Assembly: GCA_964477735.1 (NCBI GenBank)
Contig: CAYZFD010000045.1
Location: forward strand, 1 to 12,118
Length of the DNA: 12,118 nt
DNA from: CAYZFD01 sp964477735
Lineage (GTDB): Bacteria > Bacteroidota > Bacteroidia > Flavobacteriales > Flavobacteriaceae
Direction of reading: 5' to 3'
Under the pieces are notes generated by a model. It did no database searches. It was given only the letters and a program-made list of their open reading frames with translations, and had not been told where the DNA came from. Below, piece by piece: positions 5,529 to 12,118 of this stretch (its first letter is position 1; every line of letters begins with the position of its first letter). Made by a program: the position numbers and the translations under genes.

Positions 5529-6992
5529 CTAAGCCGTAGGCAAATCTCCTTTTTCTTTGGTAGGTAAACTCGATTGGCCCATAAGAAATGCATCTACATG
5601 GTGTGCTGCTTCGCGACCTTCAGAAATTGCCCAAACAATTAAAGACTGACCTCTTCGCATGTCTCCTGCAACAAAAATATTGGGGATGTTGGTTTGATAT
5701 TTTTCGTTGCCCTGAATATTGGTACGCCCATCTAGAGTTAAGCCCAACTGATTGGCCAAAGTGTTTTCGGGCCCCACAAAACCAAGCGCCAAGAGGGCCA
5801 TGTCACAAGGCCATTCTTTTTCGGTTCCAGGCTTTTCTTGGAGAATAGGTCTGCCTCCTTTTGGATCTTCAATCCAATCCACTTCAACAGTTTTCAATGC
5901 TTTTACTTGTCCATTTTCGTCGGCAACAAATTCTTTGGTGAGTATGCTCCATTCCCTGTGACTTCCTTCTTCGTGAGAAGAGCTGGTCTTCAGTTTAAAT
6001 GGCCAATAGGGCCAAGGATGCTTTTCTGTTCGATCTTTAGAAGGCATAGGCATAATCTCGAAGTTTGTTACCGATTTTGCCCCTTGTCGGTTAGAGGTTC
6101 CTATGCAATCAGAACCTGTGTCACCTCCACCAATTACAATCACGTGCTTGCCCTTGGCATTTAAGGCTTCATGGGTTTGAGCAAGACCATCAACCACTTT
6201 GTTTTGCAAGCTCAGAAAAGACATGGCTTGCACAACCCCTTTCAGATCAGATCCTGGAATGGGGAGAGGTCTTCTGACAGTAGCACCACCAGAAAGCACA
6301 ACAGCGTCGAAAGCTTTCAGTTTATTGACTTCGAAGTTTTTTCCAACTTCGACAGCTGTTTTAATATCAATGCCTTCGGCTTCCAAGATGGCTACACGGC
6401 GATCTATGATGTGCTTTTCCATCTTAAAATCAGGGATTCCATAACGGAGTAAACCACCCACTTTTTCGTCGCGCTCAAACAAGGTGACACTGTGTCCTGC
6501 TCTGTTGAGTTGTTGTGCGGCTGCCAAACCTGCTGGACCAGAACCCACAACAGCCACTGTTTTTCCTGTACGGTGTTTAGGGGGTTGGGGTTGAATCCAA
6601 CCTTCCTTAAATCCTCTTTCAACAATATATTTTTCTATTAGCTCTATGGAGACAGGAGGGTTGATTATTCCAAGCACACATGCTGCCTCGCAAGGAGCAG
6701 GACACAAACGCCCTGTGAACTCTGGGAAGTTGTTTGTTGAATGTAGAATTTGAAGGGCCTTTTGCCACTCATTGTGAAACACAGCATCGTTAAAGTCTGG
6801 AATAAGATTTCCTAAAGGACAACCACTATGACAAAAAGGAACGCCACAATCCATGCATCTTCCACCCTGTTCCTGTAATTTTTCTTCAGAGGGTGCTACC
6901 GTAAATTCCTTATAATTTTGAACCCTGTCTTGAACAGGAAGATTGGTTTCATCTTGGCGTTCAAATTCTAAAAATCCTCTTAATTTTCCCAT
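5529..6992 (-). CDS. gltD: Glutamate synthase (NADPH) small subunit GltD
   Basis: The 487-residue beta subunit takes electrons from NADPH through FAD and iron-sulfur clusters and passes them to GltB for reductive glutamate synthesis in the cytoplasm. In order: N-terminal iron-sulfur domain with Cys46, 49, 54 and 58 (CMDCGVPFCHSGC) and Cys97, 101 and 105 (CPAPCEAAC); the FAD-binding Rossmann motif VAVVGSGPAG (GSGPAG at 150-155) with GGLLRYGIPDFKM just after; the NADPH-binding fold with VIVIGGGDTGSDC (288-296 for the glycine-rich part); and the C-terminal FAD-contacting FVAGDMRRGQSLIVWAI. All key motifs are present. The start ATG (6992-6990) lies one base after the gltB stop (TAA c ATG), so the two are almost certainly one operon with coupled translation, as is usual for this heteromeric enzyme. 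The 3' end faces lipA with 2 bases between stop codons and no visible terminator. Confidence 0.97.
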   Translation of the reverse strand: MGKLRGFLEFERQDETNLPVQDRVQNYKEFTVAPSEEKLQEQGGRCMDCGVPFCHSGCPLGNLIPDFNDAVFHNEWQKALQILHSTNNFPEFTGRLCPAPCEAACVLGIINPPVSIELIEKYIVERGFKEGWIQPQPPKHRTGKTVAVVGSGPAGLAAAQQLNRAGHSVTLFERDEKVGGLLRYGIPDFKMEKHIIDRRVAILEAEGIDIKTAVEVGKNFEVNKLKAFDAVVLSGGATVRRPLPIPGSDLKGVVQAMSFLSLQNKVVDGLAQTHEALNAKGKHVIVIGGGDTGSDCIGTSNRQGAKSVTNFEIMPMPSKDRTEKHPWPYWPFKLKTSSSHEEGSHREWSILTKEFVADENGQVKALKTVEVDWIEDPKGGRPILQEKPGTEKEWPCDMALLALGFVGPENTLANQLGLTLDGRTNIQGNEKYQTNIPNIFVAGDMRRGQSLIVWAISEGREAAHHVDAFLMGQSSLPTKEKGDLPTA

Positions 6993-6993
6993 G

Positions 6994-9900
6994 TTATAGT
7001 GTTGTTGTGGCCTCAGCTGCCATGCGTTCTAACGCACGTTTATAATCTGTTGGCATAATTTTTATAAAGTTTTTAACTTCTTGATTCCAGTCGTTCAAAA
7101 TTTGAGTTGCTATGGCGCTGTTTGTGTATTGCTGATGATTTTCAATCAATGATTTTAAGCGTTTTTGATCTTCGACTGAAGGGTCTTCTAACCCAATCAT
7201 TTCCATATTGAAATTTCGCTCATCAAAAGTACCAGTAGGCGAATAAAGATAACCTACACCGCCACTCATACCGGCCGCTATATTTCTTCCTGTTTTTCCA
7301 AGAACTACAGCCACACCACCAGTCATATATTCAAAGCAATGGTCTCCAACGCCTTCAACTACTGCGGTTGCACCAGAGTTTCTCACACAAAAACGTTCGC
7401 CAGCAATTCCGTTAATATAAACCTCACCATTGGTGGCGCCATAGAGTGTAACATTGCCTGTAATGATATTTTCCTCGGCTTTAAAAGTGGCCTCGGCTGG
7501 TTTCTTAACAATGAGTTTTGCACCAGACAGACCTTTACCCAGGTAATCGTTGGTTGTGCCCTCTACTGTGAGCGTTAGACCTTTAGTTCCAAAAGCACCG
7601 AAACTTTGACCAGCAGCCCCGGTAAAGTGAATGTTTAAACTGTCTTCTGGGAGACCTTCAGCGCCATGGATTTTTGAAATTTCATTGCTGATTATGGCAC
7701 CCAAAGTTCGGTCTGTATTTTTAATGGGATATGACAAAGAGATTGGCTTTTTGTTTTGAATAGTCTTTTGAGCTTCCTTCAAAATTTTGATATCCAAAAC
7801 AGCATCCAATCCATGATCTTGTTTTGTTTCATTTTTCAGGGGAACATCGGCTCCAACTGAAGGTTTGTATAAAATGTTGGATAGATCTATGCCCTGAGCT
7901 TTGTAGTGACTAATGGCTTTATTGGTGTTCAATTTTTGAATTTGTCCCACCATTTCATCCATTTTTCTAAATCCTAATTGTGCCATAATTTGGCGTAATT
8001 CTTCGGCTACAAAATGCATGAAATTGATGACATGCTCGGGTTGTCCTTTGAAGTTTTTTCTCAAAACGGGGTCTTGAGTTGCAATACCAACTGGGCAAGT
8101 ATTGAGGTGACATGCACGCATCATAATGCAGCCCGAAGCCACCAAAGGCGCTGTTGAGAATCCAAATTCTTCAGCTCCTAACAAACAAGCGATTGCCACA
8201 TCACGACCCGTTTTTAGTTGTCCATCACATTCGAGAACAACCCTACCTCTTAGGTCATTGAGAACCAAAGTTTGCTGTGCTTCGGCCAAACCTAGCTCCC
8301 AAGGGAGGCCTGCGTGTTTGAGAGAAGTCAGCGGTGAGGCACCTGTTCCTCCATCATAACCAGAAATCAAAATTACATCAGCTTTGGCCTTAGCCACTCC
8401 TGCTGCAATGGTCCCCACGCCCACTTCTGAGACTAGCTTCACATTGATTCGCGCTTCACGATTGGCATTTTTGAGATCATAAATAAGCTGTGCCAAATCT
8501 TCAATAGAATAAATGTCGTGGTGGGGTGGTGGTGAAATAAGACCCACAAAGGGTGTAGAGTTTCTTACCTTAGCAATTACTGGATTAACCTTTGGCCCAG
8601 GCAATTGTCCTCCTTCACCAGGTTTGGCACCTTGTGCCATTTTAATTTGGATTTCCTGAGCGTTGGTGAGATAGTGCGAACTAACCCCAAATCGCCCGGA
8701 GGCGACCTGCTTGATGGCACTGTTTTTCCAGTCACCATTAGGAAGTTTGTTGAAGCGGACAGGATCTTCTCCTCCTTCACCCGAATTGCTTTTACCACCC
8801 ATCCTATTCATGGCTAACGCCAAATTTTCGTGGGCTTCGGCACTAATAGATCCAAGCGACATGGCTCCCGTTTTAAAGCGCTTCACAATTTCAGTCCAAG
8901 GCTCTACTTCTTCAAGAGGGATTGGATCAAAATCTGAAAATTCAAACATGCCACGCAAGGTCATTAATTGTGAGCTTTGCTCATTAATTAAATCTGCATA
9001 CTGTTGAAAGGTCTCAAACTTATTTTCTCTCACCGATTGCTGAAGTTTAGCAATTGAAGCGGGATTGAAAATATGGGCCTCGCCGTTTCTTCTCCAACGA
9101 TAACTTCCACCAATATCCAATCGCATCAAACCATCAATACTGAGGGCTTTGTAGGCATGTTGATGCCTGTTCGAGATTTCTTTTTCTACCTCATATAAAC
9201 CGATTCCTTCGATTCTTGTGGGCGTGTTGGTAAAATATTTATCAACAAACTTTTGGTTGAGTCCAAGTGCTTCGAAAATTTGNNNNNNNNNNNNNNNNNN
9301 NNNNNNNNNNNNNNNNNNNNNNNNNNNNNNNNNNNNNNNNNNNNNNNNNNNNNNNNNNNNNNNNNNNNNNNNNNNNNNNNNNTTTTATTCATCACCTTTA
9401 CTATGCCTTTGGCAATGGCCTTGTTAAAGTTTTCGATAGCGACTTCGGCACTTTGGGATTTTATCTTCCCAGTGTCCACCATATTCTCAATGATTTCATT
9501 GACCATGTAGGGGTTGATGGCACTAGCACCATATCCAAACAAGAAAGCAAAATGATGGGGCTCACGTGGTTCGGCAGATTCGATTATGATTCCCAGCTGT
9601 GAGCGTTTTTTGCGCTTCATCATGGCATGGTGTACGTAGGAGCATGCCAAAGCCATTGGAATTGGCGCCTTCTGAACGGAAGTTCCTCTATCACTTAAAA
9701 TGATGATATTGGTTCCTGAGGTGACTGCTTTTTCGACTTCATCAATGATGTTCTCCAAAGCCTCTTCTAATCCATTTAATCCTTTTGATATTTCATACAA
9801 ACAGCTCACGGATTTAGTTCTGAAATCGGGATGTTTGATGAATTTTATTTTATCTAAATCTTCATTAGAGATTACAGGGTTTTGAATCCTTAACTTTTTG

Positions 9901-11564
9901 CAATGATCTGGCATAACGTCAAAAACATTGAAATCACTTCCAATAGCCAAACTGGTATCAGTCACAATTTCCTCTCGAATACCGTCTAGAGGGGGGTTGG
10001 TGACTTGTGCAAAAAGTTGCTTAAAGTAGTTGTATAGCAATTGTGGTTTGTGGGAAAATACGGCCAAAGGGGTGTCAGTTCCCATGGAGCCGATCGCTTC
10101 TTTACCCTCTGTTCCCATCGGAATGATAAGGGTTTTGAGGTCTTCTTCGGTGTAGCCAAACATTTTAAGTCTGGTGTCGAAAGGTTCACTTTCTACTGGC
10201 GTGGTGTTTCCAGTATAGGGAACTGTTTTCAACGGAACTAGATTTTCGTTAAGCCATGTGCGATAGGGGTGTTTAGTGACCACTTGTGTTTTAATCTCTT
10301 CGTCTTCGATGATGCGGCCTGCTTTCATGTCAACCAAAAACATTTTTCCCGGTTCTAAACGTCCGTGAAGTGCCACGTTCTGAGGCTCGATTTCGATTAC
10401 GCCAGTTTCGGAAGACATGACCACATAGCCATCTTTAGTGACCGTGTAGCGCGATGGGCGTAGTCCATTTCTATCGAGGAGCGCCCCAATATATTGACCG
10501 TCAGTGAATGGAATGGAAGCTGGACCATCCCAAGGTTCCATGATACAAGAGTTATATTCATAGAAAGCGCGCTTTTCGTCGCTCATAGAAGCATGTTTTT
10601 CCCAGGCTTCAGGAACCATCATCATCATGACTTCGGGGAGTGATCGACCGGTAGCCAACAAAAGCTCCACTACCATATCCATAGAAGCAGAATCAGATTT
10701 TCCTTTAAGTATGATGGGGAGCATTTTCTGAATATCCTCTCCAATAAATGCACTTTTAAACAACTCTTCACGAGCTGTCATTCGACTCACATTGCCTCTG
10801 TAGGTATTAATTTCTCCGTTATGACACATGTAACGAAACGGCTGTGCTAAATCCCAAGTTGGAAAAGTGTTTGTAGAAAATCTTTGGTGCACCAATGCCA
10901 AACTGGTGACCAAGGATGGCTCTTTCAAATCTAGATAGAACGCTTCGATATGCTCCGGTTTCAAAAGTCCTTTATAGATGAGGGTTCGGGTGTGGAAACT
11001 TGGTAAATAAAAATAGTTTTTTTGGGACAACTTGGTTTTGTAGATCGTGTGTTCTGCTGATTTTCGAGCGATAAATATTTTGGTGACAAATTCTTGTTCG
11101 CTTAAAGTTTGTTCACCTTTAGAAACAAAAATTTGTGCTATATAAGGTCTTGACTTTGAAGCAATTTCACCAACAATAGAACTGTTAACAGGCACAGCTC
11201 TCCAACCTAAAACATTAAGCCCTTGCCTTGAAATTTCATGTTCTAGCGTGTCGATACAAAACTGTCGCTGATTGTCTTTTTCGGGCAAAAACACCATACC
11301 GACTGCATATTCTTGAGGGCTAGGCAATTCAAAATCACAAGACTTTTTGAAAAAATCGTGTGGAATTTCTATCAATATACCCGCACCATCACCCGTAACA
11401 CCATCAGCACTCACGGCACCACGGTGCTCGAGCTTAACAAGGATATCTAACGCTTTATGAATGATGTCGTTTGTGCGTTCACCACGCAGGCTACAGATGA
11501 ATCCGGCGCCGCAATTATCATGTTCAAACGCTGGGGAATACAAACCTTGTTTAGAAGGTACCAT
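6994..11564 (-). CDS. gltB: Glutamate synthase large subunit GltB (interrupted by an assembly gap)
   Basis: The alpha subunit hydrolyses glutamine in its amidotransferase domain and channels ammonia to the FMN site, where 2-oxoglutarate is converted to glutamate. The start MVPSKQGLYS is followed by FEHDNCGAGF: Cys18 should become the N-terminal nucleophile after removal of a 17-residue propeptide. HQRFSTNTFP (226-235) and HNGEINT (248-254) complete the class II amidotransferase site. After the gap come the FMN domain (GGKSNSGEGGEDP near 900), the 3Fe-4S motif CIMMRACHLNTC (CX5CX4C, near Cys1124, 1130 and 1135 if 12 residues are missing) and the C-terminal GXGXG beta-helix domain from about 1240. 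The 5' part gives 727 codons (11564-9384). The 3' part is open from 9282 to the stop at 6994 and gives 762 residues, including QIFEALGLNQKFVD and RIEGIGLYEVEKEI between the gap and 9129. The total with about 12 missing residues is near 1500, normal for GltB. Confidence 0.95.
9283..9382. other. Assembly gap of 100 N inside gltB
   Basis: The run is exactly 100 N, a common placeholder for a gap of unknown length. The gltB frame before it ends with a leftover single base (9383), and the frame after it begins with a full codon at 9282. The true missing length must therefore be 2 modulo 3 if the gene is intact, while 100 is 1 modulo 3. Comparison with remembered E. coli GltB (the segment around MGIST-ASY) suggests about 12 codons, or 35 bases, are missing. 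Confidence 0.9.
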
Positions 11565-11581
11565 ATACTTTAAATTTTTTG

Positions 11582-11612
11582 CGAAATTATTTCTAATTCA
11601 TAGGCTTTCCAA
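11582..11612 (-). promoter_or_regulatory. Bacteroidota-type promoter for gltBD
   Basis: On the minus strand TTG (11612-11610) is followed after 20 bases by TAATTTCG (11589-11582), one mismatch from TAnnTTTG. The box ends 17 bases before the gltB ATG, the same distance as for lipA and the NhaD-like gene. A C/G inverted repeat lies just upstream of the -33 element and could be a regulatory site. Confidence 0.5.
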
Positions 11613-11620
11613 CCATAAAC

Positions 11621-11636
11621 ACCCCTTTTTGGGGGT
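11621..11636. repeat. Inverted repeat ACCCC-T5-GGGGGT upstream of gltB promoter
   Basis: C4 and G5 arms flank five T residues, giving a short strong GC stem in AT-rich DNA. It lies about 10 bases upstream of the gltB -33 element. A similar element is at 11842-11862. It may be a protein-binding site or DNA/RNA hairpin; nothing proves function. Confidence 0.4.
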
Positions 11637-11841
11637 TTGTTATGAAATTAACAATTTTGTTAAATTTAATTGTGAAGTTGGTAATTGAAACCCATTTGAA
11701 TTCGATTCTCATAATATTTAAACAATCAAAAACTGAAATAGCAAAATATGGGGGGTATGATCAAAATCCTGAGATTTTATTCATCATTTTCATTTTCTTC
11801 TTTGTCTATTAAAAGCTAAAGTTTAATGTTTAGAAGCATTA

Positions 11842-11862
11842 ACCCCCTGCTTTTTTAGGGGT
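11842..11862. repeat. Second inverted repeat ACCCCC...AGGGGT in the divergent region
   Basis: CCCCT (11844-11848) pairs with AGGGG (11857-11861) around the loop GCTTTTTT. It resembles the element at 11621-11636 in having C-tract, T-rich centre and G-tract. No T run follows on either strand, so it does not look like a standard intrinsic terminator. Confidence 0.4.
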
Positions 11863-11904
11863 CAACATTTAACATAAATTTAATCCAAAAAAAATAGATT
11901 ATCA

Positions 11905-11935
11905 TTGATTTGAGACCAGGGGTTTATTATATTTG
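11905..11935 (+). promoter_or_regulatory. Bacteroidota-type promoter for the NhaD-like gene
   Basis: TTG (11905-11907), a 20-base spacer, then TATATTTG (11928-11935), an exact match to TAnnTTTG. The -7 box ends 17 bases before the ATG at 11953. This is the clearest two-part promoter in the window. A G4 run lies within the spacer at 11919-11922. Confidence 0.6.
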
Positions 11936-11952
11936 AAATGCTAAATTAAACC

Positions 11953-12118
11953 ATGGAAACCATAATCATTGCAATTTTTGTAGTTGGCTATCTTGCCATT
12001 ACCCTAGAACACAATCTTAAAATTGACAAACTTATCCCTGCTATTGGCATGATGGCTCTATTATGGGCAGCCATTGCACTGACACATCATCCGCTTTTTG
12101 AGGTTGATACGTTGAATC
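11953..12118 (+). CDS. nhaD: NhaD-type Na+/H+ antiporter, N-terminal part (cut by window edge)
   Basis: Only the first 55 residues are present; the gene runs off the right edge. They read as a first membrane helix (about 4-18, IIIAIFVVGYLAITLE) followed by HNLKIDKLIPAIGMM and a second helix (about 28-44). The GYLAITLEHNLKIDK signature is what I recall from the start of Bacteroidota NhaD proteins, inner-membrane sodium/proton antiporters of the ion-transporter superfamily that use the proton gradient to expel Na+. Catalytic residues lie beyond the edge, so the call rests on the N-terminal signature only. Other members of the same superfamily (citrate or ArsB-like permeases) are the alternative. 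ATG at 11953 follows a clear promoter by 17 bases. The gene is divergent from gltB. Confidence 0.75.
   Translation, partial: METIIIAIFVVGYLAITLEHNLKIDKLIPAIGMMALLWAAIALTHHPLFEVDTLN

Larger units (their letters stand above)
11565..11952. other. Divergent AT-rich intergenic region between gltB and the NhaD-like gene
   Basis: About 390 bases without a convincing gene, separating two divergently transcribed genes. It holds the gltB promoter at the left end and the NhaD-like promoter at the right end. Against a very AT-rich background there are four short G/C tracts: a C4-T5-G5 inverted repeat (11622-11635), a G6 run (11750-11755), a C5...G4 inverted repeat (11843-11861) and a G4 run (11919-11922). 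A 56-codon open frame at 11642-11812 looks like chance low-complexity DNA. No tRNA, riboswitch or insertion sequence is recognised. Confidence 0.7.

Noticed and set aside
9127..9186. Apparent split of gltB into two genes, suggesting a pseudogene
   Set aside because: The downstream frame is open and GltB-like all the way from 9129 to the gap edge at 9282; the frame change comes from the arbitrary 100-N placeholder.
11642..11812. 56-codon plus-strand open frame in the gltB/NhaD-like spacer
   Set aside because: The product is low-complexity and Ile/Phe rich, no promoter or start signal precedes it, and the DNA is simply AT-rich. Chance is the best explanation.

Overview
The window looks like a draft chromosomal segment from a member of the Bacteroidota, probably a flavobacterium-like marine or environmental lineage (the order is inference). 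The evidence is AT-rich intergenic DNA, the lack of obvious Shine-Dalgarno sequences, several Bacteroidota-type -7 boxes (TAnnTTTG) just upstream of genes, and proteins of Bacteroidota type. A run of 100 N at 9283-9382 shows that it is assembled draft sequence.

Layout: positions 1-321 are AT-rich with no gene, but hold a possible leftward promoter at the very edge. A plus-strand block follows: a class I PLP-dependent aminotransferase (322-1515), murB (1553-2560), a 68-residue cysteine-containing membrane protein (2585-2791), an ECF-type sigma factor whose N-terminus has no canonical start codon (about 2845-3402), a divergent Nramp-family transporter overlapping the sigma gene by 4 bases (3399-4607), and lipA (4651-5526). 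Facing it, only 2 bases away, is the minus-strand operon gltB-gltD for NADPH-type glutamate synthase (11564 down to 5529). The N run falls inside gltB. Frame analysis shows that both flanks belong to one gene missing only about 12 codons, unless the gap hides an insertion. A gene-free, AT-rich divergent region with G/C-tract hairpins (11565-11952) separates gltB from the start of an NhaD-like Na+/H+ antiporter gene cut by the right edge.

How the genes work together: GltBD makes glutamate from glutamine and 2-oxoglutarate, and the aminotransferase is a likely user of that glutamate. MurB (peptidoglycan precursor synthesis) and LipA (lipoyl cofactor synthesis) are housekeeping enzymes. The most unusual stretch is 2585-4607, where a small CxxC membrane protein, an ECF sigma factor and an Nramp homologue lacking the canonical metal ligands lie together. 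A metal- or redox-responsive unit is possible there but is inference. I see no CRISPR array, insertion sequence, phage, tRNA or rRNA. Most of the window is ordinary core metabolism.
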